64,000 nt of DNA from Colius striatus (Eukaryota > Chordata > Aves > Coliiformes > Coliidae), in NCBI RefSeq assembly GCF_028858725.1, contig NC_084759.1:93640362-93704361 (forward strand), in the 5' to 3' direction. Below the pieces are notes generated by a model. The model did not search any database, had not been told where the DNA came from, and worked only from the letters and a program-made list of their open reading frames with translations. Positions 1-12,200 of this stretch are shown one piece after another. The translations under genes and the position numbers were made by a program. How positions within the stretch are numbered: position 1 is the stretch's first letter; the number at the start of each line of letters is the position of its first letter.

Positions 1-479
1 AGCTATCAGGCATGGACTGACTGAAACCCCCATTCCCTGCCCACCTGAGCCATTCAGTGGGAGAGGAGAAAAAAAAACCACTGAGCTCAGGGCTCTGAAC
101 CCTGGAAGAGGTGGGGAGAAGGTGGTCTGAAAGGGCTGGTTGTGCTCTTCATCATTGTACCACTCTGCTGTTTTCGGTTTGCTATGTTTTGGAGTTTTAT
201 GGTTATGTTTTAGTCAGTGTTGGATTAAATTATTTTCTGTTTTCTTCCCCAAGCTGAGCAGCCTGGACCATAGGTGGCAATTAAGCCCTCCTTGCCCTTT
301 GGCGATTCTCAAGTCTGTGGTACTTGAGTCTAATCGTGGTCTTTTATCCCTGGATGGGCCTAAACCATGACAATCAGTTTGAATTAATTAACACTAGGAA
401 TTACCTTGTAGATATAATGTGGGTATAAACCCCACTGTAACATCTTCCAAGTTTTTCATATAGCTTCACACCTACTTAC

Positions 480-564
480 CAATTCACAACGAGATCTATC
501 AGCAACATAAACAGTCAAGGCTGTAACGTCAGATTCATACACAGGTTCGTCATAGTACATGATC
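480..564 (-). CDS. TTC3: First coding exon of a divergent gene, probably TTC3
   Basis: On the minus strand a pyrimidine-rich acceptor (CTTTTCTTTCAG) precedes GATC and an ATG at 560-558. A 27-codon open frame then runs to a consensus donor (GTAAGTAGG) after base 480, ending in phase 0. The peptide starts MYYDEPVYESDV and ends DRSRCEL. The exon lies about 1 kb inside a CpG island shared with PIGP and points away from it. In mammals the neighbour in that position is TTC3, a large TPR and RING E3 ubiquitin ligase whose first exon is noncoding. Assignment to TTC3 is inference from synteny: I do not see the TPR repeats, which would lie left of the window, and this peptide does not match the human TTC3 N-terminus as I recall it. 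The exon structure itself is well supported. Confidence 0.55.
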
Positions 565-1320
565 CTGAAAGAAAAGGATTGTGACAACTACATGAACGGA
601 AGCAAGGCAAGAGGCAAATAACGTGTGCTTTGCAGGACTTAAATTGATGACAATGTTAAACTAGTATTTGCAAAAGTTTCTTGGAAGACACGTGTTCATA
701 TCGTTATAGAGCATAGGTGTTTTCAACATCAAAAAGAATTAGCTAAATGAACTAACGATCTTCTAAATCCCTGAAGCTTGACAGCACTCCTGCGCGCTAC
801 CTCACTTCTGACAGGGAGGAGAGGGAAGGGCACTTCCAGCAGCTGTCTCGGGGAGCAGCATCGCAGGAGTTGTTACCCCATCCTCGCAGAGCGGAGCTGC
901 ACGCTCCAGCTGACAGACCCAGCGGCGCCCGTCCCACCTCGAAAGCTCCGCCAGACGTGAGACAGACCGGCCGGGCTGCCCGCTACCCCGGAAGCCCCGA
1001 GGCTCGCCACTGACGTGTCGCAGCCCGCTGTTTACCACAGGGACAGCCTTCCCCGTACCCGATCTTCCCCCAAGCAAATTGCTCCAGCGACCCACACCGG
1101 GGCTCTGCCGCGGCTCTCCTGGCCGACAGCACCGGTCCGCGCCCTAGGCGGGACGGGCCAGGGGTCACTCCGCCAAGTGCTTCGAAAAGCCGGGCGTCAC
1201 CCACCCGGGCCCGGCTCCGCTGGTGAAGGGGGGGGTCAGGAACTCGGCGAGGGAAGAGGCGTGAGGAGAGAGCCTGCCGTCACTCCAGTACCTGCACCTC
1301 ACTCCCTCTCGCATTCACTC

Positions 1321-1460
1321 ACCGCCTCCCGCCGCAGCCGCCGGCCGCGCTCCGCTCTTTTCCGCAGGGCCGAGCTGGCTCCTATGGCACCCCACCTCCA
1401 GCCGGCCCCTGCCGCCGCACTCGCCAGCCCCCTACCCCAGGCAGGCGCTGCCTTACTGGC
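1321..1460 (-). other. Candidate noncoding first exon of the divergent (TTC3) transcript
   Basis: Within the CpG island, the minus strand has a strong donor (GAGGCG then GTGAGTG) whose exon side ends at base 1323. This is the expected layout for a 5' UTR exon that would splice to the acceptor at 565. The left boundary follows from the donor. The transcription start is unknown and the right boundary is only a guess. No open frame with an ATG is claimed here. Confidence 0.35.
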
Positions 1461-1471
1461 TCCCTACCGCC

Positions 1472-1479
1472 TGACGTCA
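1472..1479. promoter_or_regulatory. Full CRE palindrome (CREB/ATF site)
   Basis: TGACGTCA is the complete cAMP-response element. It lies 66 bases from the NRF1 site inside the same CpG island. The motif is seen directly; use by CREB/ATF factors is inferred. Confidence 0.55.
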
Positions 1480-1544
1480 AAAGGAGACGAGCCAACGCGC
1501 GGCAAGCAGCCGCCTGTCCCCGCCTGCCGGGAGCGTGCGAGCTC

Positions 1545-1556
1545 TGCGCATGCGCA
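1545..1556. promoter_or_regulatory. NRF1 palindromic site
   Basis: TGCGCATGCGCA is an exact match to the NRF1 consensus YGCGCAYGCGCR and lies midway between the two divergent start regions. Function is inferred from the motif and its place in a CpG-island promoter. Confidence 0.6.
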
Positions 1557-1699
1557 CGACATGTGGCGGGACAACACGGGAGGGGGAGGAAAAGGAGGGG
1601 GGTGTAGGGAGCTCTGAGCGGGCGAGGCGCATGTGCGGCCTGGCGGGAAGGCGGATGCCCGGAATCGGAGGGCGGGTAGGGATGGCGGTTGGCAGCTTC

Positions 1700-1875
1700 C
1701 GCCTTCCTTCCTTCTTCCCTTATCATCTTGCTTCTGCTGCGGAGGCTGTGTTGGGTGTTGTTACCTTCCCTAGTCAGGCCGTGACCTCGAAAGGAAGGAG
1801 AAGAGCGGCTTCGCGGAGCGGGGCGGGGGGGAGGGGGGGTCGGTAGCACCGCGGCTCCTGTGCGGCCGTTGAGGG
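1700..1875 (+). other. Candidate noncoding first exon of PIGP
   Basis: A GTGAGT donor follows base 1875 (GTTGAGGG then GTGAGTGG). It lies downstream of the CpG-island core and 239 bases before the PIGP start codon. An acceptor-like CTCGAAG at 2088-2094, after a pyrimidine-rich stretch, could join to it. The transcription start is not visible, so the left edge is approximate. Confidence 0.35.
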
Positions 1876-2113
1876 GTGAGTGGAAGGCCGGCCGCCACAG
1901 CTGGGCGCGTGCGCCTGCCCCTCACGCCTCTGCCCGCCGTGGGGCTGAGGGGCGCCTGCGTGGGCCTGGCAGCGCGCTAAGGTGTCGCGTCCCACCCACA
2001 CCAATAACCGGGGGGGAGGGGTTCTGAGGGGACCTTACCGGGAAACCTCTAAAACAAACGCTTCTTCACCCTTGTTTCGCTCCCCGCCTCGAAGTTAGAG
2101 GGAAGAGACCGAT

Positions 2114-2195
2114 ATGGTTGAAAACTCTCCGGCCCCTTTGCCAGAAAGGGCGATATATGGATTTGCTCTTTTTTTAGGATCCTGGTTTGGCTTTA
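2114..2195 (+). CDS. PIGP: PIGP coding exon 1
   Basis: ATG at 2114 opens [17 protein letters not shown] and the start of the first membrane helix. The donor is CTTTA then GTAAGT, ending in phase 1. No earlier in-frame ATG gives a recognisable extension. Confidence 0.93.
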
Positions 2196-5100
2196 GTAAG
2201 TACTGAATGCTTCACCAAAAAATATGTCGTTCCGATAAAACCATCTGAAAAGGTTCAACATTGTTACTACTATTGTAAGGGTGCATGAGGAAGGACTAAG
2301 GGAGCATTACTTGCCCGACCTGTCAGTTGTTACAAAAATCTGTCATGGCATTTTTTGATTTCCTCACAATTTGCTTGCCTTTATCCTTCTTACAGGGTCT
2401 TTAATAGTACTATGGAGGCAATTTTTAAAAAAATTCTCTGCATTTTTATTTCAGCAACTATTTTACTTAAATGATGTACATTGTGACTGTTCACTAACCA
2501 CTGCAGGAAGTGTAACCTCCCCTACCCAAATATTGAAAAAAAAAGGTCAACCATGAGAGAGTGAAAACACTTTTTTCAACACAACAAAAGGTGCTGCAAA
2601 TATACTTTAGTCAAATAATAAACTAGGATCCTACTATAGCTCTTTCTCATGCTTACTTAGGAAATGAAAGCAAGTTGGTTTGTGTTCCCTTCACAGGAAG
2701 TCACTGCAATTTCAGTAACTTGTGTCATTGTTTATCTACTGACCTATTCCCCCTCAAGTTTTGTTGAGCCTTTCTCAGTTTCGGTTTCATTGACATGAAA
2801 ATGACTAATTTGCCAAGGATCAGAAAGTATTTCCAGTAGCTTTTTTTTTAACACTTTCATCCAAGCACTGCAATTCTATGAACATTTTCAACAAAATGAC
2901 CCACCCACTGTGTGGTCATTTTCTGCCTTAACATTTTCTACATTCAGAGTAATTTGGCATCCTTTTGCTGTAGAATCATAGAATGGTAGGGTTGGAAGAG
3001 ACCTTTAGAGATCATCTAGTCCAACCTCCCTGCAGAAGCAGGTTCACCTAGATCAGGTCGCATAGGAACGTGTCCAGGTGGGTCTTGACCTCCAAGGCAG
3101 GAGACTCCACACCCTCCCTGGGCAGCCTGTTCCACTGCTCCCTCACCCTCACAGTGAAATAGTTCTTTGTTATATTTAAATGAAACTTTTTGTGCTCCAG
3201 CTTTTACTGAGGGTTTTTTTCTTCTGCAGTTGAACTTTCAAGAAATTCTTGTCTGTCCACTTAAGAAATCAGAAACTAAGTGTTATAGCAAATGTCTAAA
3301 TGTTACCATTCTTTCCTGGGCAGGTTTTGTGTCTCTGTATACTTTACAATGTTTTAGTAGAGCTATTTTTGTTTAAATAACATAAAAGCAAAATATTGTC
3401 TCAGCATGTGTCAGCAGAGAACTACTGCTGTAAAACTTTGGAAGGAAGTCCAAAATGATATCAACCATATTTTTATTTCTTCTGTACAGTCTTATATCTG
3501 ATCTGGGCATATATTCCTGAGACTTGGCTGTTCTCATTGGGACTAACATACTGGCCTCAAAAGTAAGCTCAGCTAGTTAAACTCTTTAGCCTGAATGTGT
3601 GTATGTATGAGACACAATTATTTTCAAATAACAAAACTATTTTTAAAAAGTGGCTTTATATTTAATCAATTTATTTTCTAATAGTAAAGGACTGTAATCT
3701 TTGTGAAGCATTTTCTTAAAAATTCAGGTAAGTAGCTAAGATGTGTAACGAAAGAAATAGTGCTTGAATATTTTATGATAAATTTGACAGTTTCTTTTCA
3801 GGACATTTGCTAATGAAATGCAGTAAATTTTAAACCTTAATTAAAACAATATTAAAAACCATTTGTAAGGAATCTATTTGTCTGTTTATACCAAACTGGC
3901 TACTATGACTTTGTAGTCAATAAACTTTGGGAGAGACCAGGGGCTGTATTTAGAGGTGTTATTTTTTTTACTCTTGCCTGAGTTTGTGCTAGATACAATA
4001 ACCACTACACTAGAAGTGTTAATGTTAGTTGTTTGTTGTTATGATCTGTAAATTTCACAATCTTTTTTCCTCAGATACTGGGCAGTTGCTTTGCCAGTGT
4101 ACCTACTGGTCACCATAGGAATTGGTTATATATTACTTTTTGGTATTAACATGATGAGTACAGCTCCACTTAACTCCACACATACCATTACAGGTAACTT
4201 TATTAGTGGTTTTTTAAAGATTTTGATACTTAACTGGTATTTTCTGTAAATATATATGTGCATACATATATAATATAAATAAAATACTAAGACTCTAAAT
4301 ATTTTGATTTAGAAAAGGAGTTCTTGTACGTACTGAAGTGCTAGAGTGAAAAGAGCCTGACTCTTCCCTCTTTGCCATCTCACAACAGTAGTTCCCAACT
4401 AGTAGAGTGTACATTGTTAGATAAACAGACCACATTAGAGAAACAAGGGTTTGACATGTAAAAATCTCCCAGGCATGCACCTTGCACTACAAACCAGTGA
4501 AGAGTGTTGTGTGGAGAAGGGTGTGAGTACCTGCCTGGCAGTGGCAGAGGTAGGGAAAGCATGCAGGAGTCAAGGTGGTGCGAAGGAAGATGTTACAGTA
4601 TTGAGGCCTGGTCAGAGATGTTAGTGACTCCCTGCTTAAGGAAGCTGTTTTTCTTTTTTTCTCTCAGCTTTTGTATAGCCTTTACTCCTGCCAAGGAGAC
4701 ATGTTCTAGGCATTCACAGTCTTCTCTAGGCAGCTGCTTCTTCCACTATATGAGGAGTTCCACCACTATTTGCAGGTGGCCATTTTTATTAGAAAAATTG
4801 CAGACTAAATATTGACAAGAAAGTTTCCTATTCCTAAGGGTGCTGAAGTTGCAGTATTTTAAGAAATGATGTACATAGTCTTACACTACACTGAACTGCT
4901 AAGGAAAAATGTAAGTCGAGGCTTTAGTTCAAATGCATTACTCCAATGCTTGCTGTCAAGAACTGCTGTTTAGTCACCTCTCTGTTCCTGGCCACTAATT
5001 CACACTCTCATGTCACTCATTTGGTGTCAACCCGAAAGTTTGTATAACTCTATGGGAAGGTTTGATGGGAGACCTACTCTGAAAAACAACTACGTTTGAA

Positions 5101-5780
5101 AGTTTGTTTTTCAGAGGGAGCAGTTCCATAATTGTGTTCAAACAAAAATGTTTATGCAGCTATAAGAATGGCTACTGTGTGGTGATGGGAACAAGCAGCC
5201 AAGATAAAGGGAGGGTGGAGAGCATCTCTCAGCAGAAATCCTAGTACAAAGTGTTTGAACTACAGACTGAGCAATTCACTGCAGGTTATGTGTGGGGGGG
5301 GGGTAGTGTTATTTGCTTGTTCTTTTTCTCTTTGGGTAGTTACTGTTTAATGCCATGCAGCATCTTAAACCAAGAAAGTCCCAGAGACCAGTTTCAGCAG
5401 GAAGTTAGGGTTGATTTCATCAAGGACTCTGCTAGTGTACGTTGGTGTAAAGTGTTTCTGATGTCCTCATTATACCTCTGCAAGATGGGGTTTCCAGCAT
5501 CACTTACAGTAGCTAAATGTATACAGTGTTACCTCTGCAAGATGGAGTTTCCAGCATCACTTATAGTAGCTAAATTTATACAGTGTTGCATTTTATAATA
5601 TTTTATAAAAGAAAAAAAATACATTAAATATTCTCTTTCTCTCCTGTAGATGACTATGCAAAAAAACAGCAACAGAAGAAATTTCAAGAAGAAGCAATTC
5701 CAGCGTTAAGGGATATTCCTATCAGTGAAGTAAACAGAATGTTTTTCCTTCCTGAAAAAGGAATCTGCAATAGCAGATAG
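2114..5780 (+). CDS. PIGP: PIGP, GPI-GlcNAc transferase subunit P (complete, 4 coding exons)
   Basis: PIGP is a subunit of the ER enzyme (PIGA/PIGC/PIGH/PIGQ/PIGP/PIGY/DPM2) that transfers GlcNAc to phosphatidylinositol, the first step of GPI-anchor synthesis. The coding exons are 2114-2195, 3490-3562, 4075-4193 and 5650-5780. All junctions are GT/AG, and the phases (1, 2, 1) close to 405 nt, giving 134 residues, the length of the short human isoform. The protein starts [17 protein letters not shown]. Two hydrophobic segments (about residues 13-36 and 54-76) are the expected membrane helices. The conserved block around residues 49-54 (WPQKYW) and the C-terminal [10 protein letters not shown] stretch are diagnostic. 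The last residues (PEKGICNSR) differ from the mammalian tail. It is divergent from the TTC3-side exon and convergent with RIPPLY3. Identification is by sequence recognition and synteny. Confidence 0.96.
2971..3206 (-). mobile_element. CR1 LINE fragment (3' end), minus orientation
   Basis: The stretch opens TAGAATCATAGAATGG, followed by GTTGGAAGAGACC and ATCTAGTCCAACC. This is the reverse complement of the bird CR1 3' end. It continues through the GGGCAGCCTGTTCCACTG and CCTCACCCTCACAGTGA blocks. It sits in PIGP intron 1 and is 5'-truncated, as most CR1 copies are. No reading frame survives. Confidence 0.93.
3490..3562 (+). CDS. PIGP: PIGP coding exon 2
   Basis: The acceptor is TCTGTACAG. The exon encodes the end of helix 1 and the loop ([11 protein letters not shown] through LTYWPQ). 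The donor is CAAAA then GTAAGC, in phase 2. Confidence 0.94.
4075..4193 (+). CDS. PIGP: PIGP coding exon 3
   Basis: The acceptor is TTTTTTCCTCAG. The exon encodes [12 protein letters not shown], the second hydrophobic helix and the [10 protein letters not shown] loop. The donor is ACAG then GTAACT, in phase 1. Confidence 0.95.
5473..5586 (+). repeat. Tandem duplication, 57-bp unit, two copies
   Basis: Bases 5473-5529 and 5530-5586 are the same 57-base unit (starting TACCTCTGCAAGATGG and ending TATACAGTGT) with three differences. It lies in PIGP intron 3, 63 bases before the last exon. The differences show the duplication is not brand new. Confidence 0.92.
5650..5780 (+). CDS. PIGP: PIGP coding exon 4 (terminal)
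   Basis: The acceptor is CTCTCCTGTAG. The exon encodes the hydrophilic, Lys/Gln/Glu-rich C-terminus ([12 protein letters not shown], then [16 protein letters not shown]) and stops at TAG 5778-5780. Confidence 0.95.
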
Positions 5781-6225
5781 TCATTATTAAGATCTGTTGG
5801 AATAAAGGATTAGTAGAACTGTTACATAAGGAAAATCAAAACCTCTCCAAGCGGGAAAAAAACCCACTCTCTTTGTAGAACAAAGCTTTTTTTTTTTTTT
5901 TTTTTACTCCTGAATTTCAACTAAATTCATGTGGACACATTTCCTTGAGATGATGTGATTTCATTGTTATGCATGTGCCTTAATAACCTGCACTGGTAAG
6001 AGAATAATGCCACAATAATTTATCTAAAAATTGTTGTGAGTTTAAAATAGAATTTTATTACTTACAATTTCCCTCTGAGAGTAAAATAAGTGCTTTTGGG
6101 CATAGCTTGTTTCTGTTTCTCTTTGAATTCAGGGAGAGAAAATACGTTCTGTTGAAGTGTTTACATTGTAACTATACAGTTTTCATTTGTAAATGTTAAT
6201 AAAATGTGGCTAATTTTTACTGGTT
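5781..6225 (+). other. PIGP: PIGP 3' UTR and polyadenylation signal
   Basis: After the stop there is a T-run (about 5887-5905) and then AT-rich sequence. A canonical AATAAA lies at 6198-6203 (TTAATAAAATG), followed by a T-rich stretch, so cleavage is expected near 6215-6225. An earlier AATAAA lies at 5801-5806, only 20 bases after the stop. Both are seen directly; which is used is unknown. Confidence 0.55.
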
Positions 6226-9200
6226 AAAGTTAGCCATTTTTCTGTAGTTCCATGATATTTGTCCTGGGTAAAGGTGTATAGTGGTCTGGTTTTCTTTACA
6301 CATCTTTACTCATTTTCTTTACTCATCAAAATAAGTTTGTTTGGGGATTTTTCCCCAAATTAGTGGACTTATTGAAATACTAGAAATAAAGAAGGCAGGT
6401 TGTGAAGATTTTCTGAAAACAGTCTTGAAATGGCTCTCTTTTTTTTTAACCACTCTTAAGAGTTTTGAAAACTAGATTCAAGAAAATTTCTGGAGATACG
6501 GGAACCAACAGCTCCATCATTATAGTCTAGGTTATAACACAAAGGATGGTAACTTGTTATGGCAGTGGTTCAGGTGTTTCTCAAGCAGTGAATTTTCTTT
6601 CATATATGCCTTGTTGAGCACAATTTTTATTTCCCTTCTTCCAAGATTCACAAAGCCAGTTGTCTTCAGTAGTCAGCATTATATCATTCGGTTATAAAGA
6701 CCAGTGAATAGAGCCTCACTGTCAGTCTGTTACCTCTGTAAACCAACTTCTGACCAGCCGAGTATTTAGTTAAAAACATCAGTATTTCGTTAAAAGATAA
6801 TAAATTTTTGAAAATTCATGTAAAGAATCTTATGTCAGTTCTTTAGAAATTGGTCAAAACAACTCTCAGTTATTGTGGGAAGTCTTTGGACAGTGGTAAC
6901 AACCCATCTGATATGAATGTGAAATTCAAGAGTTTCTTGTGTCTAGTCTTTGGTAATTTACTATTTTTTCCACCTGTGTTTGAAAAGAAACCCCAAACAT
7001 GCTAGGTATTATGGCCAGGAGAAAAATACCTTCTTAGTGAAGGAAAAAAAAAAAGTGCTTTTAAACATTTCTCTCTAAAATAGTAGATTTTAGATGGATC
7101 GTTTTTTGGGTTGCATTTCATAAGATTGCCTGTTTGTACCTAAGTCTGATAACTGTAAATTAGTATAATGTTTATTTGTTAAATGGTTATAGGCTACATT
7201 GTTAACTTTTGGTTCTCAGTTTGCCCCCAATTGCTATTGTTTCTCCCTCCTGCCACAATTTTGCTGTTCTATTAATTTTAAGTGCTCAGATACCCATGTG
7301 TAGGGTGAATTTGAGGTTTTATAATCAACAGACAAAAAGATGTCTTTACTCTTAGACACTGTAGACACTGACCGTATATTTTTTTCTGTGTAATTTCTAC
7401 CTATGTTCATTCCTTTTACTTTCTGAGAAAGCAATTTCACTTGTAATTCTAACTTGACAACGCCATGTTTCTGATATCATTTGATATAAGGATTAATTTA
7501 GTCCCCTGTAAAGGATACTCAAATCCCTTCAGGATGAAGAAAAGCTACTGGAAAATGCCCTCAGGCCCTGAAAGCACACAAATTAAAGGACTATAAACCT
7601 TGGACAAAGATTGTATCAGTGATGAATCTGCCGTTTCATTTGACTGCAGACCTCACAATTATGGGAAAACTAACAGAAGCACCTAGATGAGTAGGCAAAA
7701 TGGGGCCATTTGTTTAAGTAAAACTTGCAGGCATGAAACTCAATCTTTGCTTTTCTGTCACTACTGTGTAGTGGTGCTTCAACAACACTGAAATGACCTT
7801 TTCTTCAACTTGGGGAGTATTGTTGGACAGTTCAGAAATTGCCTCTGCCATCAAAATAAAACCTAGTAACACAGTGTATAGGGGCTAATAAGTGTATTGT
7901 AGAGAACCGCAGATGTTTGAGATCTGTCGTTTCACAACCTCATCTGTGACTGTGATTAAGGAAGAGATAACGCAACTCTGCCAGTAAAGGGGAAGGAGTC
8001 TGGCTTTTCTATACAGCACACTTCTAGCTGCAGCTGTTGTGTGAGGTTGATATAGATTTTGCCTTAGATATTATTCTGAAAAAAACCCCTGAAGTGATTG
8101 AACTGAGTTGCTAGTAGTGCCTTTCTTTACAAAACATACCTGTTCAAAGACTGGATATCAGGTATCCATTCGTCTCAGTGACTACGGAAAATAAATAAAT
8201 AAAGGCAACCCCCCTAAATTTGCCCCCATTTTCACCCTTCTGACTTACTGACAGCATATTGTTGTAGCACAACCAGCAGTAACCAGTAGAGTCAGACCAA
8301 CAGCATCATCCCTGATAAAACAAACCAAATTATGATACTTCACCGTTGCTTTTTAAAGCACTTAAATTTCTTCTGCAGTATACTGATGGTATTTTACACA
8401 TCCCGCTATAGGCATACTCTCTTTTAAGAACAGTTCCTCCCAAACAGGTACTCCAATGTGCATATAAACACCATAAAAAATAAAGGTGCACCATTTCTAA
8501 TAAAAAGCTTGTATGCCAAAGGAAATAATGGAGCTGTGGTTGCTGAATTTGTGTAAAGGCGGTACAGTACAGCTCTTCTTTCCATCTTAGCTGTAAAGGA
8601 AAGGGTAGTAACACAGTGTGTTTATGATGTTGAAGTTGAGAAGTACTGAATGAGAAACTTTGGGCACAGAGTCATGCAACCAATTTAAAAAGGGAAGCTA
8701 TCTTGGATTTGCTCTTTTGCATTGCACCATATTGAACGCCATAAGCTTGGAGGCTTCAGCGGGAATACAGTGTGTATGCATATGAAGTAGCAGAAGACCT
8801 GAATTCTTTGTGTATCCATGTAATTTCTTTTTTATTGTAAGCATTAATGGAAGTATTTTGCTACTTTGAGATCATCAGGGAGCTATAGTAAAAGAGAGAA
8901 ATGGTCTGTTGTGCAGTTCAGAGTTATAAAACATACCAAATATTCAAGCACATATTAGTACAAAGCACAATTTTATGAGTTTGTGTTTACTAGTCCTACA
9001 GATAGGATGACTGGAATATGAAAAGGAAAGCAAAAGAAGCACAACATCTCAAATGTTTTATTTCAGTTTATAGGCATGAAAGTGAAGCAACGTTGAGTGG
9101 AAAAAAACTTGTTTCAGCAGTAGTAAAATGGAGTTGTCTTTCTGCTTGAGATATTCAGGTATAGTTTTGCTGTTACTGAAGTTTCAAGGCCATCATAAAT

Positions 9201-12200
9201 ACATTTTGAGCATCCTATGGAATGCCATCAACTTGATTTGATGGTCTTTGAAATAACCATTGTTTGTGATTGGGGGAGGAGATAAGCTAAAAAGTGAATA
9301 AATAAACTAATAAAATTTGTAACTGGCAAAAGTTCAGATATGTTTAATTACAATGATAGACACTCTCATATAAATCAGAAAGATGTAATATTAAGTGTTT
9401 ATACTGCAGCTGCAGGCAGCATTTCTGTACAGTTAAAAATTGGCCCAAATCAGGAGGGCCCATAGTCCCCACAGTGCAGGTAATGTGTCTGAATGTTTTC
9501 TGAGAGTAGGAGCAGGGAAAATATATGTATGTTTTAGTTCCATAGTGTAGATCCATTTCTAGTACTCTGTACTAGGTGGTCTGTAAACATAAAAAATAAA
9601 ACTACCAACAGCAAGTAAAATCTATAACAGAAAATATGGTGGTAAAGTGATACTAATAGATTTTGTTGTTCTTTTGGTGGGCTTTGAGACGTTCTAAGTT
9701 CAATTAGGAATAAGTTAGGCCAAAAAGATACTCTAAGGAAGAGATAACTGTAGAAACAGTGAACTTTCCATCTCTGAAAAGCTTTAATATGCAACTGAAA
9801 TTAATGGTGAGGTAGTCTAAAAATGGTGTTTGACTCTTCATCTTCTCTGCTCCAGCTTTCTGTCCCAGGACAGTGTAACAAATCAATGTCTTGGCTACAT
9901 CTCAACAATTTAGTTTTGTTAGAGTGATATAAGCTACAAGATCTTTGCCCTAACGTACCATTTCTCTAATATTTAGTTCACATTCATGTAAAAGCTCCCA
10001 CTACAGGCACAATGAGAAACTCACCACTAAAGCTCTTTTGTGAATGACTTTCTGAATACTTGATTTATGTTTCTCTGGACTTCATTTATAAATGTTACGG
10101 TATTTCTGGCTTTCAGACAGAGTAAATAGTAAATGATTTTGTGTAAATATATTTTGTTCCATAAATTTTGTTCCATAATCTGCCTTTTCCATGGACACTT
10201 TAGTGTTAAGTGGCTACAACGTTTCATGTGAAGTCCTGCTTGCTGCTGTACTGTGAGATTTCTGGTCAACACTAGAGGAACTGAGATGAATAGAGGTTTG
10301 TATCTCTCCCTGTATTCATGAAGTGAACCGTATTTCAATGAGAAAGTTTTGTAAGCATTTGGTCTTGTTCTGCCAGTTTCCTTACAGAGACATTGCCAAA
10401 GTAAATTCTGTTAGTATGCTGTGTGTGCTAACATTAGGTATCAACTTAATTCTCAGCCTTTTGCTACAAGCAGCTGATTAACCCAGTCTGGAAATCATTA
10501 TTATATGAAGTATAGATAAATGGTAGATGCTTCAGTGAATTGGATGGATTTTATCTCCAGAGCTCATAAAACCTCAGTTGTGAATACCGCCTTTTCCACA
10601 GTTGTGGCAATTTAATCCTGCCACTTTTGCCATTCTCTCATTATAAATGTGTTTAACTATTGTAATGTTAGACAATGGAAACTAAAAGGTAACATTTGCT
10701 GGAAATGTTGCAGCTGTTAACTACTAAAGGGAAGTTCTCTGAAATAGAGGTATTGAGCCAACAACTTAATCTGTAAAATGTGATATTTCTAGTCTTCTCT
10801 TTTGAAGTAACAAGCTCATGATGTACACTCAGTATTTGGGGATGTTTTGTTATCTTTTTCCTGCAAATGATGGATGAGTCTAAGGTCACTGGAAACTTTA
10901 GCAAGGTCAAATCGCAGATGAAGTAACAAACCAGAACTGAAAACCGAAAGTTAACTGCAGTTGAATAACAGAGGTGCTGTATTAATTCACTTTTAGTCTA
11001 CTCTTAATTATTAACAATTTGATAGGGGATTGCAATGCATATTTTATTTAAGTGTGTAAATAAGGATATGTTGACATTGTAACAGGAAAAGACTGCTATT
11101 GGCCAAAAAAAAAAAACCCAAAAACCCACAAGAAGGATAATAGAGCTTTGGCTTCCTTTAATAGTGCCAATCAGGCAAATAATACAGTAATATTATCTTA
11201 ATTTGAAAACGAAATTTGATTATACAGAGGTAACCAAGTGGAATATGTAGCAGAGACTGAGAAATTGAATCAGGCTAATACACTGTTGTCAGACCTCAGG
11301 AGATGTGCAAAGTGATTTGTTTTGATATTTTTAACAGCCTTTGGTTTGTCTGTCATCCATTATCCAATTGTATTTTTTTCTAATGTCTGCTGTACTATCT
11401 TAAGGAACACAAGATATTTTTTTCTGTTTCAGAGATGTGGATTTGTAACAGCACTTCCTTGCTTCATTAAATCTACATCTGATGCATCCAGTTTTTTCAT
11501 CAGAGACCATGATAAATGCAGCTAATATCCTGCCTCTAACAGTGACTAAATAGTGCCTGCTATAATAGTAAAAGCGAAGATTAAGGCAAGAAGTAATGTT
11601 TCCCCAGAATGCTTCCCCAGCCTGCAACAATGTGAACCTTCTGAGCCAGATGTCCTATCTTTGTATTTTTCTTGTGAAAGCCTTTCAGTTACTCTAAGTA
11701 GGTAAACTTAGTTTTAACAACATCACAGCATAATCACAAGTTAAGTGCTTCCATTTGTTTTAAACTCACTGCTCAGTGTTTTCATTTGATGCTCAGTCAT
11801 CCTTCACCATCTCCAATCCACTCAAGATGTTAAAAAGGTATTTATATACTCAATCAAGCCTTCCAGGTTGAAAAGTTCTGATCTGTTTTGGTTTTTGTAT
11901 AATCTATATCCTTCATCATCCTTCCCCTTCTCTATATTACACTCAAGTATGAATATAATTTTCTAGGACACAGCAGATTGCTCATTGCTGTCTTGCAACA
12001 GTGGTACCATCAGCTTTTTGCTGAGTGTCTGCAAACATGCATGGGGCTCATCTGAAAGTGTAAAGGAGGAAGTAACAGGCAGCACAGTCTCAGCAGAAAG
12101 GTAATGATTAGCAAGGAAGAACCTTCAGAATGTTCCTTTTACATAAGGAATCCTTAAATGGTGAGACTATCTGTGTAAGGCAAATGCCTCTTCAGTGTAG

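Larger units (their letters stand above)
790..2060. promoter_or_regulatory. CpG-island bidirectional promoter (TTC3 / PIGP)
   Basis: This is a block of high GC with many CG dinucleotides, in otherwise AT-rich DNA. It separates the minus-strand exon at 480-564 from the PIGP start at 2114. It holds a full cAMP-response palindrome TGACGTCA (1472-1479), a perfect NRF1 palindrome TGCGCATGCGCA (1545-1556) and a YY1-like ATGGCGG (1682-1688). There are also GGAA-type ETS cores and a G-run block (1820-1839). It has no obvious TATA box. NRF1, CRE and YY1 sites are typical of housekeeping divergent promoters. Confidence 0.8.

Noticed and set aside
1015-1849. Long open frames on both strands in the TTC3/PIGP island (up to 200 codons).
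   Set aside because: CpG-island composition removes stop codons. There is no matching splice structure or recognisable protein.
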